Assembly: GCA_023443125.1 (NCBI GenBank)
Contig: JAEZVO010000047.1
Coordinates: 1-54,169 of the forward strand
Length of the DNA stretch: 54,169 bases
Direction of reading: 5' to 3'
Source of the DNA: Actinomycetes bacterium
GTDB lineage: Bacteria > Actinomycetota > Actinomycetes > Propionibacteriales > Propionibacteriaceae
The notes beneath the pieces were generated by a model. It saw nothing but the letters and a program-made list of their open reading frames with translations. It was not told where the DNA came from and made no database searches. The position numbers were made by a program, and so were the translations under genes. Of this stretch, positions 7,827 through 15,413 are shown piece after piece (the first letter of the stretch is position 1; each line of letters begins with the position of its first letter).

Positions 7827-7832
7827 TAGAAT
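7827..7832 (+). promoter_or_regulatory. -10 element, leaderless DUF4298 gene
   Basis: TAGAAT lies six bases before ATG 7839 with no Shine-Dalgarno between them, which is the leaderless arrangement. Confidence 0.6.
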
Positions 7833-7838
7833 AGGCGC

Positions 7839-8189
7839 ATGGCTGAGAACCACGACGAGCGCATGGAGCGCGTGCGAGTGAACGAGCAGCGGCTCGCGGC
7901 AATCACGGAACTCGTCGACGATCTCTGGACCGTCGACGAGCGCCTCGAAGCCGCATGGGCTGCCCTCGAGCCGCTCATGGAGTACTACGAGGGCCAGTGG
8001 CGGGAAGACTTCGAGCTTCTCGACGGTACCCCCGACGGTGAGTACGGCGTTTTCAGCCAAGATGGCATCTGGAACGAGATGGGCCGGTTCTACGAGGCGA
8101 CGAAGCACATCGCGGAGGTATCGAAGCGTCTGGTCGACGCCTACGAGCGCCCCACTCGCGAAGCCGAGGAAGACAGCGCTGACGCGTAG
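7839..8189 (+). CDS. DUF4298 family protein
   Basis: This acidic, helical cytoplasmic protein of 116 residues resembles DUF4298: an N-terminal coiled coil with repeated RVxxNEQ/ERLEAA text, then YYEGQWREDFELLDG and a GVFSQDGIWNEM segment near residues 68-80. That last motif (G-V-x-S-x-D-x-I/L-W) is the family's most recognisable part. The function is unknown. The start is fixed by the -10 element six bases upstream. It precedes the lipoprotein and kinase genes on the same strand with a 61-base gap. Confidence 0.7.
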   Translation: MAENHDERMERVRVNEQRLAAITELVDDLWTVDERLEAAWAALEPLMEYYEGQWREDFELLDGTPDGEYGVFSQDGIWNEMGRFYEATKHIAEVSKRLVDAYERPTREAEEDSADA

Positions 8190-8250
8190 CGTTTGTGCGG
8201 GCTGCGCGACCCTCGCGCGGCCTATCCTCGGTGACCAAGGAGGGGGAACG

Positions 8251-8676
8251 ATGAAGAAGGTGCCCGCAGCCGCTGCCGTCGCGACGCTGGCACTCGCCGC
8301 GTGCGGGGGCGCGGACGAACCCGTGCAGCCACCGATGACACTGACGGTCAAAGCAACGGATGCAAACGGGTGGGCCATCATAGAAGGCACGACGCCTGAA
8401 CCTCCGGAGCCGCGTATCGCCACGCTGCGCGACCTCCAAGAAGGAGACACACTCACCATCGGCATACTCACCGGCGATCTGAAGGTCACGGTGAAAGAAG
8501 TGAGCGGTGACGACGTGAAGCTCGGGCTGAGCGAGGCTCTCGCCCCCAAGGTGAGCGAGTACGGCTTCGACCACACGCATGTCAAGCGTGCCGTTCGGAT
8601 CACGCGCGGTGAGACGGTCGAGTTCTCAACGCCGACCGAGGACGTCAGCACGAGGTGCGAATTCACCCTTGAGTAA
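8251..8676 (+). CDS. Small predicted lipoprotein
   Basis: The 141-residue product starts with a classic lipoprotein signal: MKK, a hydrophobic core and lipobox LAAC with the lipidated Cys at residue 18. The mature part has beta-strand-like sequence (TLTVKATDANGWAII, GDTLTIGILTGDLKVTVKEV) and two further Cys are scarce, so no disulfide pattern stands out. I do not recognise a family. AAGGAGG eight bases before ATG 8251 sets the start. Its stop overlaps the TTG start of the kinase downstream, so the two are probably co-translated. Confidence 0.75.
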   Translation: MKKVPAAAAVATLALAACGGADEPVQPPMTLTVKATDANGWAIIEGTTPEPPEPRIATLRDLQEGDTLTIGILTGDLKVTVKEVSGDDVKLGLSEALAPKVSEYGFDHTHVKRAVRITRGETVEFSTPTEDVSTRCEFTLE

Positions 8677-9262
8677 CCCACACAGAAGCACCGTCGTCTT
8701 GCTGTGCGGGCTTACGTGCTCGGGCAAGAGCACGCTCGCGAGACAGCTCGCCGAGCAGGGGTTCGTGTGGCTCTCAGTGGATCAGGACGCCTGGGACGCC
8801 GGATGCCGCGAGCAGCCGTTGCCGTCGGCGGTGCAGCGCCAGATCAAGGTGGAACATAAACGGCGGATGAGGGAGCTCGTCGCGCAGGAGCGAGACGTGG
8901 TGTTGGACTACGCACTGGTATCCAGGGCGCGCCGCGACGAGTATCGCTCCCTCGCTGAGGATGCCGGGGCGCGCGTCGTGTTGGTGCACCTGGACGTGCC
9001 TGCGGCGGAGCTGCATCGCCGGCTTGCGGCGAGAAATGCCGGCCCCCGCGGGCCGCACCAGGTGATTGTCGCTCCCGAACAGCTCGACAAATGGATCGCG
9101 ACGTTCGAAGCGCCCGCCGACGACGAGTGCGCGGTGCGGGTTACCGAGGCGGAACTAACCCGATATCCACACGCGTTTGCCGAAAACGGCGAAATTGGCG
9201 CAAATCGTGAAACGAAAGTGGATATCGGGTTAGGTCAGGCTTCGTCCCCGTCCCAATCTTGA
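8669..9262 (+). CDS. P-loop kinase (AAA_33 / zeta-like)
   Basis: The 197-residue protein has a Walker A motif GLTCSGKS at residues 14-21, a conserved Asp-containing strand (WLSVDQDAW), a second acidic strand (VVLDYALVS) and a lid-like R-rich region (LHRRLAARNAG). This is the architecture of small ATP-binding kinases in the AAA_33/zeta group; the substrate is unknown. TTG 8669 is chosen because it overlaps the lipoprotein stop; the frame extends to 8579 without support. The last 35 or so residues come from the inverted repeat at 9155-9233 and then overlap the 3' end of the convergent nuclease gene, so the native C-terminus may have been replaced by an inserted repeat. Confidence 0.72.
   Translation: MSNPHRSTVVLLCGLTCSGKSTLARQLAEQGFVWLSVDQDAWDAGCREQPLPSAVQRQIKVEHKRRMRELVAQERDVVLDYALVSRARRDEYRSLAEDAGARVVLVHLDVPAAELHRRLAARNAGPRGPHQVIVAPEQLDKWIATFEAPADDECAVRVTEAELTRYPHAFAENGEIGANRETKVDIGLGQASSPSQS
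9155..9233. repeat. Inverted-repeat element with 16-bp arms
   Basis: Arms CTAACCCGATATCCAC at 9155-9170 and its exact complement at 9218-9233 flank a 47-base centre that itself can pair in part (GCCGAAAACGGC). It lies inside the 3' end of the kinase frame and ends two bases before the stop of the convergent nuclease gene. It is lower in GC than its surroundings. It could act as a shared terminator or be an inserted element. No other copy was found here. Confidence 0.75.
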
Positions 9263-10644
9263 ATCGGATCGCTCAGCAGCACCTTCTCGCCCATCGCGGC
9301 GACGACGGTCATGACACCCAGCTCCTTCTCGACCCGTGCTTCGAGCGCCTCGGCCGCGGCCGGCTCGCCGTGGGTGAGGAAGATGGTCTCCGGCTTGGGG
9401 TCGAGCGCAGCTAGCCAGCTCACGAGCTCGGAGGCGTCGGCGTGTCCGGAGAACTCCCGGTCTTGCAATACCTCCGCGCGACGAGGCACGTGCCGGCCGA
9501 AGATCTTCACGTGGCGGGCGCCGTCGATGAGCGCCCGCCCACGGGTGCCCTCGGCCTGGAAGCCGGTGAGGATGACGGAGTTCTTGGGGTCGGGGAGGAG
9601 CTGTTCCAGGTGGGAGAGCACGCGGCCGCCCTCCAGCATGCCGGAGCTGGAGATGATGATGCGCGGATCGCGTCGACGACGCGCCTTCTTCGACTGCTGC
9701 GCAGTGCGGGCCTCGACGAAGTGCTTGCTGGCGATGAAATCGCTCAGCTGCACCTCGTCGCGAAACTCGTCGGACATGTCGCGGTACACGTCGAGGGCCT
9801 TCATGCTCATGGGCCCATCGACGATGATCGGTACCTCTGGGATGCGGCCCTCGGACTGCATGCGCGCGAGCGCATACATCACGGACTGCGTGCGGTCGAT
9901 GGCGAAGGCCGGGATGAGCACCGCGCCGCCGCGCTCGATGGTGCGGGTGATGGCGTCGGCCATCACCTCGTGAGGGACTTCTGGGTCGGCGTGCTCCCGG
10001 TCGCCGTAGGTTGATTCGCACAGCACGAAGCGTGCGCCCGGCGGGGTGTCGCGCGCGCGAAGCAGCTTGTGCTCAGGGCGCCCGACGTCGCCGGAGAACA
10101 GCACGTCCGTGCCCGCAAACTGCACATGGATCGACGCGGCCCCCAACATGTGTGCGGTGCGAGTCCATCGCGCGGTGAGGTCATCGCCCAGCTCGACATC
10201 TTCGTCGAACGGCACCCATCGCAGCTGCCGGATTGCCCGCTCGGCGTCCTCAGTGGTGTAGAGCGGGCGCGGATTCTGGTGCTTCGAGTAGCCGCCCTTC
10301 ACAGCGTGTTCTGTGGCGAGCTCCTGGAGGTGCGCGGCGTCGCGCATCACGATCTCCGCGAGTTTGGCGGTGGCCTCCGTACACCAGATGGGCCCGCTGA
10401 AACCCTGGTTGACAAGGGCAGGGATGTAGGCGGTGTGATCGGCGTGCGCGTGGGTGACGAGAAGCATCTCCAGACTGGCGGCGTCGACCGGGAACTCTTG
10501 CCAGTTGAGCCTGCGCAGAGCTTTCTGCCCTTGGAACATGCCGGCATCCACCAGGATGCGCCGAGTGCCTTGCTCGAGCAGGTACTTCGAGCCGGTGACG
10601 GTGCCGGCGGCGCCGAGAAATTGCAGAGTGACAGGTTCAGCCAT
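9235..10644 (-). CDS. MBL-fold beta-CASP ribonuclease-like protein
   Basis: The 469-residue protein combines a metallo-beta-lactamase domain with the beta-CASP and RMMBL regions of YSH1/CPSF73-like RNA nucleases. The metal-binding HAHADH is at residues 65-70; further motifs are LFSGDVGRP, CESTYGDR, VLIPAFAIDRTQ, SSSGMLEGGR, GFQAEGTRGR and a late FSGHADASEL and FLTHGEP. Such proteins cleave RNA endo- or exonucleolytically; the natural substrate is unknown. The start ATG at 10644 gives the family opening (LQFLGAAGTVTGS). It is separated from neighbours on both sides and converges on the kinase gene with a 28-base overlap. Confidence 0.92.
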   Translation of the reverse strand: MAEPVTLQFLGAAGTVTGSKYLLEQGTRRILVDAGMFQGQKALRRLNWQEFPVDAASLEMLLVTHAHADHTAYIPALVNQGFSGPIWCTEATAKLAEIVMRDAAHLQELATEHAVKGGYSKHQNPRPLYTTEDAERAIRQLRWVPFDEDVELGDDLTARWTRTAHMLGAASIHVQFAGTDVLFSGDVGRPEHKLLRARDTPPGARFVLCESTYGDREHADPEVPHEVMADAITRTIERGGAVLIPAFAIDRTQSVMYALARMQSEGRIPEVPIIVDGPMSMKALDVYRDMSDEFRDEVQLSDFIASKHFVEARTAQQSKKARRRRDPRIIISSSGMLEGGRVLSHLEQLLPDPKNSVILTGFQAEGTRGRALIDGARHVKIFGRHVPRRAEVLQDREFSGHADASELVSWLAALDPKPETIFLTHGEPAAAEALEARVEKELGVMTVVAAMGEKVLLSDPIQDWDGDEA

Positions 10645-10701
10645 GGCTCCACTGTGCCGCAGCCGCGAACGCTCGTGTGCGGAATCCGAAAGGTTGCCGG
10701 C

Positions 10702-10966
10702 CTACTCCGCGCGGAAGCCGACCGTGAGCTCGACGCTCACCTCCACGTCTTCGGGGCGTGCCTCGACGGGCTCAGAAGCACGCGCGCCGGAGAATGTCAC
10801 CTGACGGGTAGAGAATCCTTCCGCACTCGGCAACGACCCATCCCGAACCCACTCGACGACGCACCGCGTCGCCCCGAGCTCTTTCGCGATGCGCTCCGCC
10901 TTGGTGCGCGCCTCAGCCAGCGCATTCGCGACGAGACTTTGCTCGTCCGGTGATGGTGATCTCCAT
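10702..10966 (-). pseudogene. SIMPL-domain (DUF541) gene, internally deleted and frameshifted
   Basis: An ATG at 10966 with AGGAG upstream opens MEITITGRA, the usual beginning of actinobacterial SIMPL proteins, but the frame stops after 17 codons at 10913. In another frame the text resumes as SLVANALAEARTKAERIAKE, then VTFSGARASEPVEARPEDVE, the C-terminal half of the domain, to TAG 10702. The roughly 120-150 residues that normally lie between are missing, so a deletion with a frame change is likely. It starts 10 bases after the mutarotase stop and was probably the second gene of that operon. Confidence 0.7.
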
Positions 10967-10976
10967 AGTCCGCTCC

Positions 10977-11756
10977 TCAGTCCATCGTGATGCGCATGCC
11001 CAGCGTGTGCTCGCGCCCGGCCGGGATGGTGACGGCGTGCTCGCGCACGTTGCCCACCTCGACGCACAGCATGCGGGCCCACTCGTCGCCGTTGAAATCA
11101 GCCAGGCCGGCTGCGTACTCCTCGCCGGGGTTCCACACGACGACGTCCTGCGCACCGTGAGCGGTGATGGTGATGGTGCGGTCGGGCAACACGATACGCA
11201 CCGGATCTGGAGCCGCGCCGAGGTAGATCTCGTCGTGCGCGTCGGGCACGACGATGGGGTCGGGCGTGACGCCCTCTACCCGCGCATTTCCCACGGCGCC
11301 GACGAGGAAGTAGGTGTGCAGCGCGTCGTCAACCACGCAATCTTGGGTGGGCGAGGAAATAGTGAGGGCCACGTCGAGGGCCTTCCCGAAGGTGGCTTCG
11401 TAGCGGTAGGAGAGGTCGTGGGGGTAGTCCGTCGCGCCGGGGACGTGCGCGGTTTCGGGGGCCGTCAGCGACCACGACGCGCGGGTGCCCTCCGGCAGCT
11501 CGGTGGCGCCGTCGAATCTCCAGTCCACCCAGCGCACGAGGCCGTGTTTCGTGGGCTTGCGCGTCTCCTGCCTGCCCCATGCGAACCAGGGCGCGCACAC
11601 GGGGATGCCGCCGTGGAACTCGGCGTCGGGGTTGGCGTCGCTGGTGACGAAGAGGGCCTCGTGCCCGTCGTGCGGATGCCAGCTGGTGATGGTGGCGCCG
11701 CGGTCGAGCGCTGCCGCGGTGCAGTGTGCGTTGGAGAAGGTGCGTTGAGTGGCCAT
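10977..11756 (-). CDS. D-hexose-6-phosphate mutarotase (YeaD-like)
   Basis: The 259-residue protein belongs to the aldose-1-epimerase-like family that interconverts alpha and beta hexose 6-phosphates. Recognisable segments are FHGGIPVCAPWFAWG, KHGLVRWVDW with the His-Gly-Leu-Val-Arg core, LHTYFLV, VWNPG and CVEVGNV near the end. Length is normal for the bacterial group (about 260-300). The ATG at 11756 faces the phosphoribosyltransferase gene across a 69-base divergent region. The role is to speed sugar phosphate flux into glycolysis and storage. Confidence 0.88.
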   Translation of the reverse strand: MATQRTFSNAHCTAAALDRGATITSWHPHDGHEALFVTSDANPDAEFHGGIPVCAPWFAWGRQETRKPTKHGLVRWVDWRFDGATELPEGTRASWSLTAPETAHVPGATDYPHDLSYRYEATFGKALDVALTISSPTQDCVVDDALHTYFLVGAVGNARVEGVTPDPIVVPDAHDEIYLGAAPDPVRIVLPDRTITITAHGAQDVVVWNPGEEYAAGLADFNGDEWARMLCVEVGNVREHAVTIPAGREHTLGMRITMD

Positions 11757-11813
11757 ACGTAAAACGCTACCTGACTTCGTACTCCCAACGCCGAGTCGGC
11801 GTCGGTTCTCGAC

Positions 11814-11819
11814 TACCCT
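11814..11819 (+). promoter_or_regulatory. -10 element, leaderless phosphoribosyltransferase gene
   Basis: TACCCT lies six bases before ATG 11826 and no Shine-Dalgarno is present. It is in the short divergent region shared with the mutarotase gene. Confidence 0.5.
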
Positions 11820-11825
11820 TTACCC

Positions 11826-12332
11826 ATGGCTTACCACGCAGACGCGACGGATCTCGACGACAAGGAAGTGCTCACCTGGCAAGGGCTGGGTGACGCCACC
11901 GACGACCTGGCGCGCACCATCGTCGATTCTGGATTCCACCCCGAGATCATCATCGCTGTGGCTCGAGGCGGCATGTTGCTGGCGGGCGGGCTGACGTACG
12001 CGCTGGGTGTGAAGCTCACCGACGCCATCAACGTGGAGTTTTACACCGACGTCAACGCGACGCTGCCAGACCCGGTGCTGCTGGCTCCCATGCTGGATAC
12101 GAACGCCATCGCCGGCAAGCAGCTGCTCGTCGTCGACGATGTGGCTGATTCTGGCCGCACCCTCGCGCTGGTCATCAAGCTGCTGCGCGGGTTCGGGGCC
12201 GACGTCCGCTCGGCCGTGCTGTACGCCAAGCCGCAGACGGTCGTCCAACCCGAATATGTATGGCGACACACGGACAAGTGGATCGTGTTCCCGTGGTCGG
12301 CCAAACCGCCGCTGTTGCCGAGTGCTGAGTGA
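11826..12332 (+). CDS. Phosphoribosyltransferase family protein
   Basis: The 168-residue protein has the PRPP-binding signature VVDDVADSGRTL near residues 102-113 and a Gly-rich PPi loop (AVARGGMLLAGGL). It most resembles purine phosphoribosyltransferases of the Gpt/Hpt type annotated in actinobacteria, which salvage xanthine, guanine or hypoxanthine with PRPP. The substrate cannot be settled from the sequence. The C-terminal WIVFPWS segment is typical of the group. Its stop overlaps the start of the next gene by one or more bases, so the two are probably translated together. Confidence 0.85.
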   Translation: MAYHADATDLDDKEVLTWQGLGDATDDLARTIVDSGFHPEIIIAVARGGMLLAGGLTYALGVKLTDAINVEFYTDVNATLPDPVLLAPMLDTNAIAGKQLLVVDDVADSGRTLALVIKLLRGFGADVRSAVLYAKPQTVVQPEYVWRHTDKWIVFPWSAKPPLLPSAE

Positions 12333-12907
12333 TGCGCAGGCTCACCGCCCTCATCGCGACGGTGCTCCTCGCCCTGACCGCTCCTCAGGCGCTGGCCTGC
12401 AGTTGCCCCACGCCGCCGTCGACCAACCAGGCCAAGGACGCAGACGTCGTCGCGCAGGTGCGCATCGACCGCATCGAGACGGCACCCGCGGACGGCACAG
12501 TGTTTTACACGCTGACGCCGCTGAAGGTGTGGAAGGGCGACTTCGATTCCTCGTTCCTGGCACGCACCGCGGATGCGGTGGGCGAGTGCGGGATGCCGAA
12601 CCTTCGGTTACGCACCGAACTGATGCTCATCGCTGACCGTGATTCCGACGGCGTCGCCACGCTCGAGGCGTGCTCGGGCAGCGGCACCTACGCCCCAGAG
12701 CTCGACGAGGCCGTCACCGCGGCACTCGGCCCAGGCTCCGCGCCGACGCTGGATCCGGCGTACCCTCCCGGCGAAATCAAGATGGACGGCATCGAGCCCA
12801 ACCCTATGAATATTGTGCTCATCGGCGGCACGTTGCTGGTGCTGCTCGGTGTGGTGGTGGGGATGCTCATCGCGGGCTTCCGTCGCGAGCGCCGCCGAGG
12901 CGTGTAA
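12332..12907 (+). CDS. Secreted/membrane-anchored NTR (TIMP)-like protein
   Basis: The 191-residue protein has a signal peptide whose cleavage would expose a CSCP start (Cys 23 and 25), the hallmark of NTR/TIMP-like domains. The body follows the fold's expected pattern, with a KVWKG strand segment and two further Cys (GECGMPN, LEACSGSG). A C-terminal hydrophobic helix (about residues 160-185) followed by RRERRRG anchors it with a short cytoplasmic tail. Eukaryotic relatives inhibit proteases, but for the bacterial ones no role is established. ATG 12332 overlaps the stop of the previous gene; GTG 12329 is possible. Confidence 0.7.
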   Translation: MRRLTALIATVLLALTAPQALACSCPTPPSTNQAKDADVVAQVRIDRIETAPADGTVFYTLTPLKVWKGDFDSSFLARTADAVGECGMPNLRLRTELMLIADRDSDGVATLEACSGSGTYAPELDEAVTAALGPGSAPTLDPAYPPGEIKMDGIEPNPMNIVLIGGTLLVLLGVVVGMLIAGFRRERRRGV

Positions 12908-12931
12908 CGCTCACAGGGTTGCCCGTCTGCG

Positions 12932-12937
12932 TATGCT
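12932..12937 (+). promoter_or_regulatory. -10 element before small acidic protein gene
   Basis: TATGCT is followed by a GGAAAGGAAA Shine-Dalgarno and ATG 12959. Confidence 0.45.
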
Positions 12938-12958
12938 TTTTGTGGAAAGGAAACGCCT

Positions 12959-13144
12959 ATGCCTGAGACCCGAACTTTCGACCCGGCCGAGGGCGACGAC
13001 CTCGCTAAACTTGTACGCGACGCGATAGGCGGCGATGTGCGCCCCAACGAACCAGGCGCCACGCCTAAGAAGCCCGTCGAGGACGACGCGGACGCGAACG
13101 ACGGGTCCGCATCGCTCGTCGACCTACCTGACCTCGACTTCTGA
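12959..13144 (+). CDS. Small acidic protein of unknown function
   Basis: This 61-residue frame has a good Shine-Dalgarno (AAAGGAA), codon use like its neighbours, and a strongly acidic composition ending in VDLPDLDF. No signal peptide, membrane segment or known domain is seen. It is likely a real gene because of its start signals and -10 box. I do not recognise a family. The transketolase gene follows after about 120 bases. Confidence 0.55.
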   Translation: MPETRTFDPAEGDDLAKLVRDAIGGDVRPNEPGATPKKPVEDDADANDGSASLVDLPDLDF

Positions 13145-13263
13145 TCCCTACCCGCCTTCCCCGACCGAACGATGTGGCGCTGGTGACCCCTGCGCGTCGC
13201 TGCTGAGTTGAAGCCGACTACCCTTGAACCCGAACAACTGTATTTTCTCGTAGAGGAGCAACT

Positions 13264-15315
13264 GTGACGCTCGAATGGACTGACACCGACGCCCGCGCCG
13301 TCGACACTGCCCGTGTGCTTGCCGCAGACGCCGTGGAGAAAGTGGGCAATGGCCACCCCGGCACGCCGATTTCTCTCGCCCCCGTGGCACACCTGCTGTA
13401 CCAAAAGGTGATGCGCACCGACCCCGCGGACGACAAGTGGATCGCGCGCGACCGGTTCGTGCTCTCCGCTGGTCACGCGTCGATGCTGCAGTACGCGCAG
13501 TTGTACCTCGGCGGCCTCGGCCTCGAGATGGAAGACATCCAGTCGCTGCGCACCTGGGGCTCCAAGACGCCCGGCCACCCCGAGTACAACCACACCAAGT
13601 TCATCGAGTGCACGACGGGGCCCCTCGGCGCCGGCTTGAGCAACGCTGTTGGCATGGCGATGGCTGCTCGCCGTCACCGTGCGCTGTTCGACCCCGAAGC
13701 CAAGGCGGGAGAGTCGCTGTTTGACTACAACGTGTACTGCATCGTCGGCGACGGATGCCTTCAGGAAGGCATCACATCGGAGGCGTCGTCGCTGGCCGGC
13801 ACCCAGAAGCTCGGCAACCTCATCGTCATTTACGACGACAACGAAATCTCCATCGAAGGCGACACCGACATCTCCTTCACCGAGGACGTCGTCAAGCGCT
13901 ACGAGTCGTACGGCTGGCATGTGCAGGAGGTCGACTGGACCAACGGCCACACCGAGTACCGCGAGGACGTCGAGGCGCTGTACAACGCCATTGAGCAGGC
14001 GCAGCAGGTGACGGACAAGCCGTCCTTCATCCGCTTGAGCACCATCATCGGCTGGCCGCTGCCGAACAAGCAGGGCGACCACGGCGTGCACGGCGCCAAG
14101 ATCGGCGGCGACGAGATTGCCGCCATGAAGGAACTCATCGGCTTCGACAACGAGCCCTTCAAGATTGAGGACGACATCGTCGCCGCCACCCGCGCCAACC
14201 TGGCTGAGCGCGGCAAGGCCGCTCGCGACGAATGGAACGCCCGCTTCGACGAGTGGAAGGCCGCCCACCCCGACCGCGCCGAGCTGCTCGAACGCATCCG
14301 CGCGCACAAGCTCCCAGAAGACCTGTCGCTGCCCGTGTTCGAAGAGGGCTCGAAGTCGACCCGCGCCGCTTCCGGCGAGGTGCTCACCGCACTCGCTGAC
14401 CAGCTGCCCGAGCTGTGGGGAGGTTCGGCCGACCTCGCCGGCTCCAACAACACGACGATGAAGGGCCAGCCGAGCTTCATCCCGGAAGATCGCCAAACTG
14501 CACAGTGGCAGGGCTCCGAACTCGGCCGCACGCTGCACTTCGGCATCCGCGAGCATGCCATGGGCGGCATCCTCAACGGCATCAACCTCTCGAGCCTCAC
14601 CCGCGCGTACGGTGGCACGTTCCTCGTGTTCTCCGACTACATGCGCCCAGCGGCACGACTGGCGGCACTGTCGTCCATTCCGACGGTGTTCGTGTGGACG
14701 CATGACTCCGTCGGTGTTGGTGAGGATGGGCCCACCCACCAGCCCATCGAGCACCTGGCGTCGCTGCGCGCCATTCCCGACTTCTCCGTCGTGCGCCCTG
14801 CCGACGCGAATGAGACATCGGTGGCGTGGGGCGAGATCCTGCGACGCGCCGACGAGCCGGCGGCCATCATCTTGTCGCGCCAGAACCTGCGCACCATCGA
14901 GCGGGGCGAGAAGTACGCCTCAGCCGACGGTGTTGCGCGCGGCGCCTATGTGGTGAGCGAGGCGTCGTCGACGCCCAAGGTGGTGCTGATTGCCACGGGC
15001 TCCGAGGTGGAGATCGCACTCGATGCGCAGGTGAAGCTCGAGGCGGAGGGAACCCCCACCCGCGTCGTCTCGATGCCTTGCCAGGAGTGGTTCGACGAGC
15101 AGCCCGCCGAGTACCGCGCCGAGGTGCTCCCCGAGGGCACTGCGCGCGTCAGCGTCGAGGCCGGCATCTCGATGGGCTGGGCCAAGTACCTCGGCGCCAA
15201 CGGTGCGTCGGTGTCGATCGAACACTTCGGTGCATCGGCGAGCGGAGCCAAGTGCTTCGAGGAGTTCGGCATGACTGCCGACAACGTTGTGGAAACCGCC
15301 AAGGGTCTGCTCTGA
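13264..15315 (+). CDS. tkt: Transketolase
   Basis: The 683-residue enzyme transfers two-carbon units between sugar phosphates in the non-oxidative pentose phosphate pathway with thiamine diphosphate. Motifs seen are the N-terminal ADAVEKVGNGHPGTP, the ThDP motif starting GDGCLQEGI and its Mg-binding partner (DDNEISIEGDTD), the central ESEL-type region (FGIREHAMGGILNG), the THDSVGVGEDGPTHQP segment and the C-terminal VSIEHFGASA. GTG 13264 has GAGGAG about six bases upstream. A bidirectional terminator at 15367-15405 closes the gene. Confidence 0.97.
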   Translation: MTLEWTDTDARAVDTARVLAADAVEKVGNGHPGTPISLAPVAHLLYQKVMRTDPADDKWIARDRFVLSAGHASMLQYAQLYLGGLGLEMEDIQSLRTWGSKTPGHPEYNHTKFIECTTGPLGAGLSNAVGMAMAARRHRALFDPEAKAGESLFDYNVYCIVGDGCLQEGITSEASSLAGTQKLGNLIVIYDDNEISIEGDTDISFTEDVVKRYESYGWHVQEVDWTNGHTEYREDVEALYNAIEQAQQVTDKPSFIRLSTIIGWPLPNKQGDHGVHGAKIGGDEIAAMKELIGFDNEPFKIEDDIVAATRANLAERGKAARDEWNARFDEWKAAHPDRAELLERIRAHKLPEDLSLPVFEEGSKSTRAASGEVLTALADQLPELWGGSADLAGSNNTTMKGQPSFIPEDRQTAQWQGSELGRTLHFGIREHAMGGILNGINLSSLTRAYGGTFLVFSDYMRPAARLAALSSIPTVFVWTHDSVGVGEDGPTHQPIEHLASLRAIPDFSVVRPADANETSVAWGEILRRADEPAAIILSRQNLRTIERGEKYASADGVARGAYVVSEASSTPKVVLIATGSEVEIALDAQVKLEAEGTPTRVVSMPCQEWFDEQPAEYRAEVLPEGTARVSVEAGISMGWAKYLGANGASVSIEHFGASASGAKCFEEFGMTADNVVETAKGLL

Positions 15316-15366
15316 CGCATGGCTGGTGGGCCACGCCGGCCTACCAGCGCCCGGCAGTAACGTAGC

Positions 15367-15405
15367 AATGGGTTGAGCCCCCGCCGATGAGGGGCTCAAC
15401 CCATT
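15367..15405. terminator. Bidirectional terminator between tkt and the M20 peptidase gene
   Basis: Perfect 15-bp arms (AATGGGTTGAGCCCC and its complement) enclose a 9-base loop. A-rich and T-rich ends lie on each side, so the hairpin can stop both the rightward tkt transcript and the leftward transcript from the M20 gene, whose stop is at 15414. Confidence 0.85.
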
Positions 15406-15413
15406 GTCTTACT

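Noticed and set aside
12688..14754. 688-residue open frame on the minus strand opposite tkt
   Set aside because: It runs antisense through transketolase and parts of two other genes, with no start signals or recognisable motif.
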